DNA of 64,000 bases from JAWKIW01 sp046331175 (GTDB lineage: Bacteria > Actinomycetota > Acidimicrobiia > Acidimicrobiales > Acidimicrobilacustridaceae): positions 372,001 through 436,000 of the forward strand of contig JAXLRI010000004.1 in assembly GCA_046331175.1 (NCBI GenBank), given 5' to 3'. The notes under the pieces are model-generated. The model was not told where the DNA came from. It worked only from the letters and a program-made list of their open reading frames with translations, and did not search any database. The translations under genes were made by a program, and so were the position numbers. Positions 24,265 through 31,888 of the stretch are shown one piece after another (the stretch's first letter is position 1; each line of letters starts with the position of its first letter).

Positions 24265-26301
24265 TCAGGGCTCGTCGACCAGCTCGGCACCGGGGAAGAG
24301 CTCGGTGATGCGATCGATGCCACGGCCGGCCACGTCACCGGCGTCGACCAGCTCGGCCGGGTCGAGCGGCTCCTCGTCGGCCTGGTCGGGCGGCAGCGGC
24401 GCGCCGGCGGCGCTGGTGCTCACTGGCGGGGCGGCGTCGTCGTCGATCACCAGCCGCATCGGCACCGGGCGCCCGAAGTGCGCCTGCAGCGCGGCCTCGG
24501 CCTCGGCCCGCACCTCCTCGCACCGCCGCAGGTGGTGCTGGTTGGGGAGCCCGAACACGGCGGCGGCGCCGTCGACGTCGACCCAGCGACCACCGGCCAG
24601 CCGCACGCGGGCCTTCTGCGGCAGCCCGGCCAGGACGGTGTCGCCCCAGGCCAGCGTGAGCTCGTCGCGGGTGGGCAGCACGCCGGCCCCTGCCGGTGCC
24701 GGCTCGGCGGCCTCGTCGGACCGAGGGGGCTCGGCGGGCTCGGCGGCCGGCGCCTCGGCGCCGGCTCGGGCGCGATCCGAGGCGGCCGGGGACCGGCGGC
24801 GCGGCTCGTCGTCGACCGGCGCGTCGGACTCGTCGATCGGCGGGCGCTCGTCGTCGGGCGCGGGGGCGGGCTCGGCCCGGGGGCTGCGCTCGGGACGGGC
24901 CGGGGGGGCCGACGCCGCCGGGCGGTCGGCCGCGGTCGCCGGCTCGGCCTCGGCGGCCGGGCGGGCCGGTCCCCGGGACGGGCGGGACGGACCGGAGCGC
25001 TTGCCGGCCAGCACGGTGCGGGCGGCGTCGGCCGGACGACCGGCCCCTGGCCGAGGCGGCGGCGGGCCGGCCCGAAGGCCCTCGGCGGGCGGGGCGGCCT
25101 CGGCCTCCTCGGGCGTGGACCCGGCGACCGGGGCGGCGGCCGGCGCCGGGCCCGCCGGCTCGGAGGCCACCGCCGGCGGCGGCGCGGGGAGCGGGCCGCC
25201 GGCCTGCACGGCCTGCTCGAGGCGGGCCAGCCGATCGGCCAGCGCGGCCGGCGAGGTGTCGGCATCGGGGCGGGTGAGGCGCACGAGGGCGACCTCGAGC
25301 GGGATGCGCTGGTCGGGCGCGTCCTGGATGCCGACGAAGGCGTCGCCGAGGACCTCGAGGGCCCTCGTCGACCCGGCCGCCCCGAGCCGACGGGCCTGGT
25401 CCTCGACCACCGCCCGCTCGCGGTCGGCCAGCCGCACCAGATCGGTGCCGAGGGCCGCCAGGAACACGTCGCGCAGCCGGCTGATGAGCTGCTCGCCGAG
25501 CAGCCGCGGGCTGCGCCCGCCGGCCACCGCCCGCTCGACGCCGAGCAGCGCCCGTCCGGTGTCGCGGTCGCACAGGGCCTCGACCAGCTCGTCGAGCACC
25601 GACGTGTCCTCGAGGACGCCGCCGGCGGCGACCACCTGGTCGAGGGCGCTCAGCGTGTCGCGCGCCGACCCGGCGCCGACCCGCAGGACGTAGTCGCGCG
25701 CCTCGGGTGCCACCTCGAGGCCGGCGTCGTCGACCACGAAGTCGACCAGGGCCTCGAGGTCGGCGGCCGGCAGCAGGTGCACCTCGAAGTGCTGGGTGCG
25801 GCTGCGGATGGTGGGCAGCACCTTCTGGGGATCGGTGGTGGCCAGCACGAACACGACGCGGTCGGGCGGCTCCTCGAGCGTCTTCAGCAGCGCGTTGGAC
25901 GCCGCCGTGGACAGCATGTGGACCTCGTCGAGGATGTACACCTTCGTGCGCCCGGGGGTGCCGAGCGACGCCTTGGCGATGAGGTCGCGGACCGCCTCGA
26001 CGCCGTTGTTCGAGGCGGCGTCGAGCTCGTGGACGTCGAACGACGTGCCGGCGTCGATGGCGACGCACGAGGCGCACTCGCCGCAGGGCTCGCCGTCGAC
26101 GGGGGCCTCGCAGTTGAGGACCTTGGCGAGGATCCGGGCGGTGGAGGTCTTGCCCGTCCCCCGCGGCCCGCTGAACAGGTAGGCGTGGCCGACCCGGTCT
26201 TCACGCACGGCGTTCTGCAGGGCCCGCACGAGGTGCTCCTGGCCGCGCACCTCGGCGAACCGGCGGGGCCGGTACCGGCGGTACAGCGACTGGTAGGCCA
26301 T
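24265..26301 (-). CDS. dnaX: DNA polymerase III subunit gamma/tau
   Basis: A 678-residue clamp-loader ATPase. The AAA+ domain shows Walker A (GPRGTGKTS, ~residue 46), a zinc module (CEAPVDGEPCGECASC), Walker B (DEVHMLS) and sensor 1 (FVLATTDPQKVL). Domain III follows to ~residue 370. A long Pro/Ala/Glu-rich linker (~390-570) precedes a C-terminal tau-like domain of ~100 residues, which would contact the polymerase. Start ATG 26301; TAGGCT (26310-26315 on this strand) ends eight bases earlier, suggesting a leaderless operon mRNA with ebfC and recR. No frameshift signal for a short gamma form was searched for in detail. Confidence 0.96.
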   Translation of the reverse strand: MAYQSLYRRYRPRRFAEVRGQEHLVRALQNAVREDRVGHAYLFSGPRGTGKTSTARILAKVLNCEAPVDGEPCGECASCVAIDAGTSFDVHELDAASNNGVEAVRDLIAKASLGTPGRTKVYILDEVHMLSTAASNALLKTLEEPPDRVVFVLATTDPQKVLPTIRSRTQHFEVHLLPAADLEALVDFVVDDAGLEVAPEARDYVLRVGAGSARDTLSALDQVVAAGGVLEDTSVLDELVEALCDRDTGRALLGVERAVAGGRSPRLLGEQLISRLRDVFLAALGTDLVRLADRERAVVEDQARRLGAAGSTRALEVLGDAFVGIQDAPDQRIPLEVALVRLTRPDADTSPAALADRLARLEQAVQAGGPLPAPPPAVASEPAGPAPAAAPVAGSTPEEAEAAPPAEGLRAGPPPPRPGAGRPADAARTVLAGKRSGPSRPSRGPARPAAEAEPATAADRPAASAPPARPERSPRAEPAPAPDDERPPIDESDAPVDDEPRRRSPAASDRARAGAEAPAAEPAEPPRSDEAAEPAPAGAGVLPTRDELTLAWGDTVLAGLPQKARVRLAGGRWVDVDGAAAVFGLPNQHHLRRCEEVRAEAEAALQAHFGRPVPMRLVIDDDAAPPVSTSAAGAPLPPDQADEEPLDPAELVDAGDVAGRGIDRITELFPGAELVDEP

Positions 26302-26350
26302 GGGGGCCGAGCCTACCCAGCGGGTGCGACGCCGTCGGCCGGGCGGGAGA

Positions 26351-26743
26351 TCAGGGTGCCGAGATGCGCACGGCGGCCAGCAGCACGCCGCTGACGGCCA
26401 CCATGGCCGACACGAAGGCGACGATCATGCCCCACATCTGGCGCCGCAGCTCGTTGCTGATGCGGGTCTCGAGCTGGGCCAGGCCCTGCTCGAAGCGGGC
26501 GCCGAGGCGCGCCTCGAGGTCCTCGAACCTCGCGTCGACCTGGTCGAACCGGCGATCGACCTCCTCGAACCGGCGGTGGATCTGCTCGAGACGAGGGTCG
26601 AAGGCGGCGAGGTCGGAGCGGCGCGCAACGTCACCCCACCCCACGGGGGGCAGGTGCTCGACGAGCGTCATGGCCGCCTCCTCGCCCAGCGCCTCTTCCA
26701 ACCGCTTCACCATCTCGTGTCGGCTTCGCTCGGTGACGGCCAT
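26351..26743 (-). CDS. Coiled-coil protein with C-terminal membrane anchor
   Basis: A 130-residue protein. After a short helical head (RSRHEMVKRLEEALGEEAAM), residues ~45-95 form a heptad-type coil (RLEQIHRRFEEVDRRFDQVD, then ARFEDLEARLGARFEQ), followed by one membrane helix near the end (MIVAFVSAMVAVSGVLLAAV). The pattern is common among actinobacterial tail-anchored proteins related to DUF1640/CCDC90-type coils. Start ATG 26743 has GAGGGAGCCCCG before it. It lies between the serine tRNA and dnaX on the same strand. The function is unknown. Confidence 0.75.
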   Translation of the reverse strand: MAVTERSRHEMVKRLEEALGEEAAMTLVEHLPPVGWGDVARRSDLAAFDPRLEQIHRRFEEVDRRFDQVDARFEDLEARLGARFEQGLAQLETRISNELRRQMWGMIVAFVSAMVAVSGVLLAAVRISAP

Positions 26744-26926
26744 CGGGGCTCCCTCGGGGTGGTGCGTTCGAGGGAGTGCCGGGGATCGGCGCACTCCGAG
26801 GCCGTGGCGCCGAGGGTAGCCGGGGGGTGCGACGGCGGGAAGGGGCGATCGCTCCGGTGGGCCTTGGGCCCACGGGACGCCGGCGGCCGGCGGCTCGGTC
26901 GAGCCGGCCGGCACCGCCGGTCAGAG

Positions 26927-27011
26927 CGGAGGGAGTGGGATTCGAACCCACGGTGGGTTGCCCCACACACGCTTTCCAAGCGTGCCGATTCGGCCGCTCT
27001 CGCATCCCTCC
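26927..27011 (-). tRNA. tRNA-Ser (anticodon GGA)
   Basis: The minus strand folds as a class II tRNA: acceptor GGAGGGA/TCCCTCC, discriminator G, anticodon stem ACGCTT/AAGCGT around GGA, a long variable arm TGTGGGG-CAA-CCCACC-type, and T-arm GTGGGTTCGAATCCCAC. It reads UCC/UCU codons. CCA is not encoded after the discriminator. Confidence 0.95.
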
Positions 27012-27087
27012 AGGGCGCTCCTGGAGGGGCGGAGCCGGGCGCCGGTGACTGCGATCGGCCGCCCCTGCCGGGAGCGCGGACGGTCAG

Positions 27088-27094
27088 GCTATCC
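27088..27094 (+). promoter_or_regulatory. -10 box of the SRP RNA gene
   Basis: The hexamer TATCCT lies about seven bases upstream of the predicted RNA 5' end at 27102, the spacing expected for a sigma-70-type -10 element. Confidence 0.45.
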
Positions 27095-27101
27095 TGTGCC
27101 C

Positions 27102-27239
27102 CGGTCCGCTCCTGCATGTGATGGTCGGGCCCTGTGCAATCGGAGCCCGTGAACCGAGTCAGGGCCGGGAGGCAGCAGCTCTCAGCGGGACCTCCGGTGT
27201 GCCGCAGGTCGCCTGACCATCACATGGAGGGGCGGACCG
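27102..27239 (+). ncRNA. ffs: Signal recognition particle RNA (small bacterial type)
   Basis: The ends pair as CGGTCCGC/GCGGACCG, then CATGTGATGGTC/GACCATCACATG, giving the long SRP hairpin. The apical domain contains GTCAGG-C-CGGGAGGCAGCAGC, the conserved Ffh-binding region and tetraloop context, and GTGTGCCGCAGG on the return strand. It guides cotranslational membrane targeting with Ffh. The position between a serine tRNA and tadA near dnaX is the usual actinobacterial location. Confidence 0.9.
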
Positions 27240-27297
27240 CCGTGTGCCCGAGGCGGCCCCGAGGGTCCCTCGGGGTGGCCGCCGGCCCATCGACCGC

Positions 27298-27744
27298 TCA
27301 GCGGCGGTCGGCGAAGAAGGCGGTCAGCAGCTCGGCGGCCTCGTCGGCCCGCACGCCGGCCACCACCTCCAGCTCGTGGTTGAGCCGCGGATCGGCGCCC
27401 AGGTTGTAGAGGGTCCCCATGGCCCCGGCCTTGGGGTCGGCGGCCCCGAACACCACTCGCGCCACCCGGGCGTTCACCAGCGCGCCCGCGCACATCGGGC
27501 ACGGCTCGAGGGTGGCCACCACCGTCGCATCGTCGAGCCGCCACCGGCCGAGCACCTCGGCGGCCTGGCGCAGCGCCTGGACCTCGGCGTGGGCGGTGGG
27601 GTCGCCGAGGCGCTCGCGCTCGTTGCGCCCCCGCCCCACGATCTCGCCGCCGACCAGCACCACCGCGCCGATCGGCACGTCGCCGTGGTCGACGGCGGCC
27701 CGGGCCTCGGCCAGCGCCTCCCCCATCGCCTCGTCGTCGTCCAC
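27298..27744 (-). CDS. tadA: tRNA adenosine(34) deaminase TadA
   Basis: A 148-residue zinc deaminase converting A34 to inosine in tRNA-Arg(ACG). The zinc/catalytic motifs are TAHAEVQAL (His and Glu) and EPCPMCAGALV (two Cys); VPIGAVVLVGGEIVGRGRN precedes them as expected. GTG 27744 follows TAGGGT (27751-27756 on this strand) by six bases, indicating a leaderless start; the ATG six codons further in is less likely. The neighbouring SRP RNA and serine tRNAs are common companions of tadA. Confidence 0.95.
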   Translation of the reverse strand: MDDDEAMGEALAEARAAVDHGDVPIGAVVLVGGEIVGRGRNERERLGDPTAHAEVQALRQAAEVLGRWRLDDATVVATLEPCPMCAGALVNARVARVVFGAADPKAGAMGTLYNLGADPRLNHELEVVAGVRADEAAELLTAFFADRR

Positions 27745-27831
27745 GACCGCACCCTACCGAGCCGCCGGCGGGCGATCTCCCGCCGGCATCGCCTTCGACC
27801 GGGCGCCGGGGCCGCGAGTAGTGTCCGCCCC

Positions 27832-27922
27832 GGAGAGTTGCCAGAGCGGACGAATGGGGCGGCCTCGAAAGCCGTTGTGGCCCTTCGGGTCACCGTGGGT
27901 TCGAATCCCACACTCTCCGCCA
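27832..27922 (+). tRNA. tRNA-Ser (anticodon CGA)
   Basis: Acceptor GGAGAGT/ACTCTCC, discriminator G, anticodon CGA in GCCTCGAAAGC, a long variable arm (TTGTGGCCC-TTC-GGGTCACC) and T-arm GTGGGTTCGAATCCCAC. It reads UCG. Unlike the other serine tRNA, CCA is encoded (27920-27922). Confidence 0.95.
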
Positions 27923-28032
27923 CCAGCCGCCCCCCGGGGCGGCTGCGCTCGTCCTGGGGAGCACTCGCCGCACGCGACGGGTCGGCCGCCCCGGCCCGAG
28001 GCACGGGCCCGATGGCGCCGTAGCCTTCTGGC

Positions 28033-29916
28033 ATGCAGATGGGCCCCCACATGATGCTCGGCTCCGACCCGGCCGCGATCAAGGGCGCGCAGGTCAGCCG
28101 GGGCATCTGGCGCCGGGTGCTGGGCCTGGCTTCCCCCTACAAGGGGATGCTCGCCGGCTTCCTGTTCACCATCATCGGTGCCGCCGTCCTCGACCTCGTC
28201 CCGCCGCTGGTGTTCCGCCAGATCATCGACACCACCATCCCCACCCAGGACACCCACCAGCTCACCGTCCTCGGCCTGGTCGTGGTGGGCGTGGCGCTGG
28301 TCAGCGCCGCGCTGTCGTTCTCGGAGCGCTACTGGTCGTCGCGGATCGGCGAGGGCCTCATCTACGACCTGCGGGTCAAGCTGTTCGACCACGTCCAGCG
28401 GATGCCCGTCGCCTTCTTCACCCGCACCCAGACCGGCGCCCTCATCTCCCGGATGAACAACGACGTGATCGGCGCGCAGCGGGCCATGACGGCCACGCTC
28501 GGGTCGGTGGTGTCCAACGTGATCGTGCTCGCCACCACCCTCACCGCCATGTTCCTGCTCGAGTGGCGGCTCACGCTGCTGGCCCTGGTGCTGCTGCCGG
28601 TGTTCATCATCCCGGCCAAGCGGGTCGGCCGGCGGATGCAGGCGCTCACGCGCGAGGGCATGAACCTCAACTCGGACATGAACAACACCATGACCGAGCG
28701 CTTCAACGTGTCGGGTGCGCTGCTCGTGAAGCTGTTCGGCCGGTATCGCAGCGAGAGCGACGGCTTCGCCTCCCGAGCGGGGCGGGTGCGCGACATCGGC
28801 GTGAAGAGCGCCATGTACGGGCGCACCTTCTTCATCGCGCTGGGCCTGGTGGCCGCCGTCGGCGTCGCCGTCGTGTACTGGGTGGGCGGCAACCTCGTGA
28901 TCCAGGGCGTGATCACGCTGGGCACCCTCGTGGCCATGGCGGCCTACGTGACCCGCATCTACCAGCCGCTCACCGCGCTGACCAACGCCCGGGTCGACAT
29001 CATGACGGCGCTCGTCTCGTTCGACCGCGTCTTCGAGGTGCTCGACACGCCCAACCCCATCCCCGACCGTTCCGGGGCCGTCGACCTGGTCGACCCCGCC
29101 GGCGAGGTCCGCTTCGACCACGTCTCCTTCCGCTACCCCAGCGCCGCCGAGGCATCGGTCGCCTCCCTCGAGGCGCCCGGCTCGTCGGTCGAGCAGGACA
29201 GCCCGTACGTCCTCCGCGACGTCGACGTCACCATCGATCCCGGCCAGCTCGTCGCGCTGGTCGGCCCGTCCGGGGCGGGCAAGACGACGCTGTCGACGCT
29301 GGTCCCCCGGCTCTACGACGTCACGGAGGGCGCGGTGCGCATCGACGGCCACGACGTGCGCGACCTCACCCAGGACACCCTGCGTGCGGCCATCGGCGTG
29401 GTCAGCCAGGACCCCCACCTGTTCCACGAGTCGGTGCTCGAGAACCTCCGCTACGCGAACCCCGACGCCACCGAGGAGGAGGTGGTGGCCGCCTGCCGGG
29501 CCGCCCAGATCCACGACGTGATCGCCGCCCTGCCCGACGGCTACGACACCATCGTCGGCGAGCGGGGCTACCGCCTGTCCGGCGGCGAGAAGCAGCGGGT
29601 GGCCATCGCCCGCATGCTCCTGAAGGACCCGGCCGTGGTGATCCTCGACGAGGCCACCAGCCACCTCGACTCCGAGAACGAAGCCGCCGTGCAGGCCGCC
29701 CTCACCAACGCCCTGGCCGGTCGGACCGCCATGGTCATCGCCCACCGCCTGTCCACCATCACCGACGCCGACCTGATCCTGGTGCTCGATGCCGGCCGGG
29801 TGGTCGAGCAGGGGCGCCACGACGAGCTGCTCGCCGCCGACGGCCTGTACGCCGACCTGTACCGCACCCTCGTCCGCGACGACGGGCGGGCCGTCGACGC
29901 CGGGCTGGCGGTCTGA
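28033..29916 (+). CDS. ABC exporter with fused membrane and ATPase domains
   Basis: A 627-residue type IV ABC exporter half-transporter (MsbA/LmrA-like), working as a dimer. The membrane domain spans residues ~36-330, with TM helices including GMLAGFLFTIIGAAVLDLV. The ATPase domain (~350-610) has Walker A VGPSGAGKTT, Q-loop GVVSQDPHLF, signature LSGGEKQ, Walker B VVILDEATSHLD and the H-loop IAHRLSTI. The substrate (lipid, peptide or drug) is unknown. The N-terminus is short and Met-rich (MQMGPHMMLG). ATG 28033 follows TAGCCT (28021-28026) by six bases, so the mRNA is probably leaderless. Confidence 0.92.
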   Translation: MQMGPHMMLGSDPAAIKGAQVSRGIWRRVLGLASPYKGMLAGFLFTIIGAAVLDLVPPLVFRQIIDTTIPTQDTHQLTVLGLVVVGVALVSAALSFSERYWSSRIGEGLIYDLRVKLFDHVQRMPVAFFTRTQTGALISRMNNDVIGAQRAMTATLGSVVSNVIVLATTLTAMFLLEWRLTLLALVLLPVFIIPAKRVGRRMQALTREGMNLNSDMNNTMTERFNVSGALLVKLFGRYRSESDGFASRAGRVRDIGVKSAMYGRTFFIALGLVAAVGVAVVYWVGGNLVIQGVITLGTLVAMAAYVTRIYQPLTALTNARVDIMTALVSFDRVFEVLDTPNPIPDRSGAVDLVDPAGEVRFDHVSFRYPSAAEASVASLEAPGSSVEQDSPYVLRDVDVTIDPGQLVALVGPSGAGKTTLSTLVPRLYDVTEGAVRIDGHDVRDLTQDTLRAAIGVVSQDPHLFHESVLENLRYANPDATEEEVVAACRAAQIHDVIAALPDGYDTIVGERGYRLSGGEKQRVAIARMLLKDPAVVILDEATSHLDSENEAAVQAALTNALAGRTAMVIAHRLSTITDADLILVLDAGRVVEQGRHDELLAADGLYADLYRTLVRDDGRAVDAGLAV

Positions 29917-30016
29917 TGGTGGTCCATGTTGTGGCAGTCCCACTGCCAACTTGAGCAGATCTTGATCTTCGTGTGATCTTCCCTTGACGGGCCACGCGTA
30001 GGTTCTCTTCGCATCC

Positions 30017-30057
30017 GGCCCGTCCGGGGGTGATCCCGCCCACCACCCGGACGGGCC
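30017..30057. terminator. Hairpin between convergent genes
   Basis: A perfect 11-bp stem GGCCCGTCCGG/CCGGACGGGCC with a 19-base loop lies midway in the 257-base gap between the ABC exporter and the convergent SDR gene. The rest of the gap has three GATCTT motifs (29956-29985) and no recognisable gene. Confidence 0.55.
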
Positions 30058-30173
30058 GCTCCATCGCCCAGCACCGCCCGCCCACCGGCGGGCGGTGCCG
30101 CGTCCGGGGCACGGCTCGGCTCGTCGTTCGGGCCCGGCTCGACGTTGGGGCCCGGCCGGGGTGGGCGCTCCGG

Positions 30174-30950
30174 CTAGGCCTGGATGCCGCCGTCGACCGC
30201 CAGCACCGAGCCGGTCACGAACGACGAGGCATCCGAGGCCAGGAACAGCGCCGCCCCGACGATCTCGTCGGGCTCGGCGATGCGCTTCACCAGGGTGCTG
30301 GCGACGATGGCGTCGTGGAAGTCGGCGATGGCGTAGGTGGGCGCCATCATGTCCGTGCGGAAGGGCCCGGGCGACAGGGCGTTCACGCGGACGCCGCGCG
30401 CCGCCCACTCCTTGGCCATCACCTTGGTGAGGTTCCACACCGCCGCCTTGCCCGAGCAGTACAGGCCCAGGGTCTCCCCGGGGGTGAAGGCACCGGCGGT
30501 GATGACGTTGATGATCGAGCCGTGTCCCGACGCCGCGAGGTGGTCGAGGGCGCGGGTGGCGAGGAACAGCGGCCCACGGACGTTGACCTCGTAGGACTTG
30601 GCGAAGGCCGCCTCGGTGATGTCGGTGAGGGCGCCGCCGAGCGGGTTGGCCGCGTTGTTCACGAGCACGTCGATGCCGCCGAACCGGTCGACGGCGGCGG
30701 CCACCAGCGCGTCGAGGTCGTCGACGCGCCCGACGTGGGTCGGCACGGCCAACGCCTCGCCCCCAGCGGCTTCGACCTCGGCGACGACCGCCTCGCACGC
30801 CTCGGCCTTGCGGCTGGCGACGACCACGCGAGCGCCGGCGGCGGCGAAGCCGAGGCACATCGCCCGGCCCAGCCCGCGGCTGCCACCGGTCACCACCGCG
30901 GTGCGGCCGGTGAGGTCGAACAGGGCACGGGGGTCGTCGTCGGCGCGCAT
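30174..30950 (-). CDS. Short-chain dehydrogenase/reductase (SDR)
   Basis: A 258-residue classical SDR oxidoreductase. The cofactor motif TGGSRGLGRAM (TGxxxGxG) and the Arg in VVASRKAE favour NADP(H). The structural NNAAN motif is present as VNNAANPLGG and the catalytic pair as YCSGK. The usual catalytic Ser, 13 residues before the Tyr, is Thr (NVITAGAF), a known but uncommon variation that may lower activity. The C-terminal VDGGIQA is typical. Closest in style to glucose-dehydrogenase or 3-oxoacyl-ACP-reductase-like enzymes; substrate unknown. ATG 30950 follows TAGCGT by six bases, a likely leaderless start. Confidence 0.9.
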   Translation of the reverse strand: MRADDDPRALFDLTGRTAVVTGGSRGLGRAMCLGFAAAGARVVVASRKAEACEAVVAEVEAAGGEALAVPTHVGRVDDLDALVAAAVDRFGGIDVLVNNAANPLGGALTDITEAAFAKSYEVNVRGPLFLATRALDHLAASGHGSIINVITAGAFTPGETLGLYCSGKAAVWNLTKVMAKEWAARGVRVNALSPGPFRTDMMAPTYAIADFHDAIVASTLVKRIAEPDEIVGAALFLASDASSFVTGSVLAVDGGIQA

Positions 30951-31061
30951 GGGCCGACGCTAACGGCCCGCGACGCCGCTGGCCGTCCGGCGGCCAGGCG
31001 GCACCGCACGGTGGACCGGCGACGCCGTCGGTCACAGCACGGCACCATCCGGGAGCGGCCC

Positions 31062-31140
31062 GGCACCGTCGGGTGGTGGCGCGGCACCGTCGGGTGGCGG
31101 CGCAGCGCCGTCGGGTGGCGGCGCGGCACCGTCCGCCGCC
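31062..31140. repeat. 21-bp tandem repeat (about 3.7 copies)
   Basis: Units GGCACCGTCGGGTGGTGGCGC, with one or two changes, start at 31062, 31083 and 31104, with a partial copy to 31140 and a degenerate copy from ~31040. The array fills the gap between the divergent SDR and unknown-protein genes and is likely slippage-prone. No coding role seen. Confidence 0.75.
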
Positions 31141-31227
31141 GGGTTACCCTGCCGCCGGGGCGGCCTCGCGGCGGTCGGCCCCGCCGTCGATGCGGCGACG
31201 GCCACGCAACACGACGACGGCTCGGGG

Positions 31228-31854
31228 GTGCTGGTGACCGATCTCAGCGGCAGCGGCGGGTTCGGCCTGCCCGGCGACCTCGCCTCCGACCCGATGCCGG
31301 CGCTGGCGTCCGACCTCGGCCTCCGCTACGTCGGCGTCCCCAACCGCGGCTACCGCGAGGACGTCGTCGAGCCCATCGCCTGGGACCTCCCGCTGCTCCA
31401 GCAGGGCGAGCCCGACGACCTGCGCGACCTGATGTACGGCGAGTTCGCCGGCCTCCCGGTGCAGGTGTTCGACCTCGCCCTCGTGTCGTACCGCGAGGAC
31501 CCGGCCCACGCCTACCGCTCGTGCGTGCTCTTCACCCTGCCGGCCGACTTCCCGGTGCTCGCCGTCGGACCGCACACCAGGCTGTCGGCCGTGCAGTCCG
31601 GCGACCGCTCGGCGTTCGGCCAGCGGTTCCGCGTGCTCGGCCGCGACCCGGCGGTGGTCGACCTGGTGCTCACCGACGACGTGCGCTCGTGGATCACCAC
31701 CTTCGACCTCCCGCTGAGCGTCGAGCTGGGCGGCAGCACCCTGCTCGGCCACCTCCCGCGCCTCGACCCGCAGGGGTACCTCACCCTGATCTCGATCCTC
31801 TTCGGCGTGTACCTGCGCATCCCCGACGGCGCCTGGGACCGCTACGGCCGCTGA
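31228..31854 (+). CDS. Conserved soluble protein of unknown function (DUF3137-like)
   Basis: A 208-residue protein without signal or membrane segments at the start. It contains a strand-rich body (LPVQVFDLALVSYREDP, then SCVLFTLPADFPVLAVGPHT, then ITTFDLPLSVELGGSTLLGH) and a hydrophobic end (YLTLISILFGVYLRIPDG) that could be a short membrane-associated helix. The layout (a YVGVPNRGYREDV motif leading to a beta domain) is reminiscent of DUF3137-type proteins, but this is weak. GTG 31228 was taken; GTG 31234 is an alternative. TACCCT at 31145-31150 may be the promoter. Confidence 0.6.
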   Translation: MLVTDLSGSGGFGLPGDLASDPMPALASDLGLRYVGVPNRGYREDVVEPIAWDLPLLQQGEPDDLRDLMYGEFAGLPVQVFDLALVSYREDPAHAYRSCVLFTLPADFPVLAVGPHTRLSAVQSGDRSAFGQRFRVLGRDPAVVDLVLTDDVRSWITTFDLPLSVELGGSTLLGHLPRLDPQGYLTLISILFGVYLRIPDGAWDRYGR

Positions 31855-31888
31855 GGTCGACCACCACCCGGACCGCCGGCGCGGCCCG

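Noticed and set aside
23047..26394. A 1115-codon plus-strand frame over recR, ebfC and dnaX
   Set aside because: The minus strand encodes three unmistakable genes here. The plus frame is Gly/Arg/Ala noise without motifs.
29917..30173. Small regulatory RNA built from the GATCTT motifs and the 11-bp hairpin
   Set aside because: The hairpin sits exactly between convergent genes like other terminators here, and no convincing promoter spacing was seen. Kept as a terminator.
27754..31035. A 1093-codon minus-strand frame spanning a tRNA, the ABC exporter and the SDR
   Set aside because: It crosses a clear tRNA and an ABC transporter on the other strand and is not in the SDR frame. High GC makes long chance frames common.
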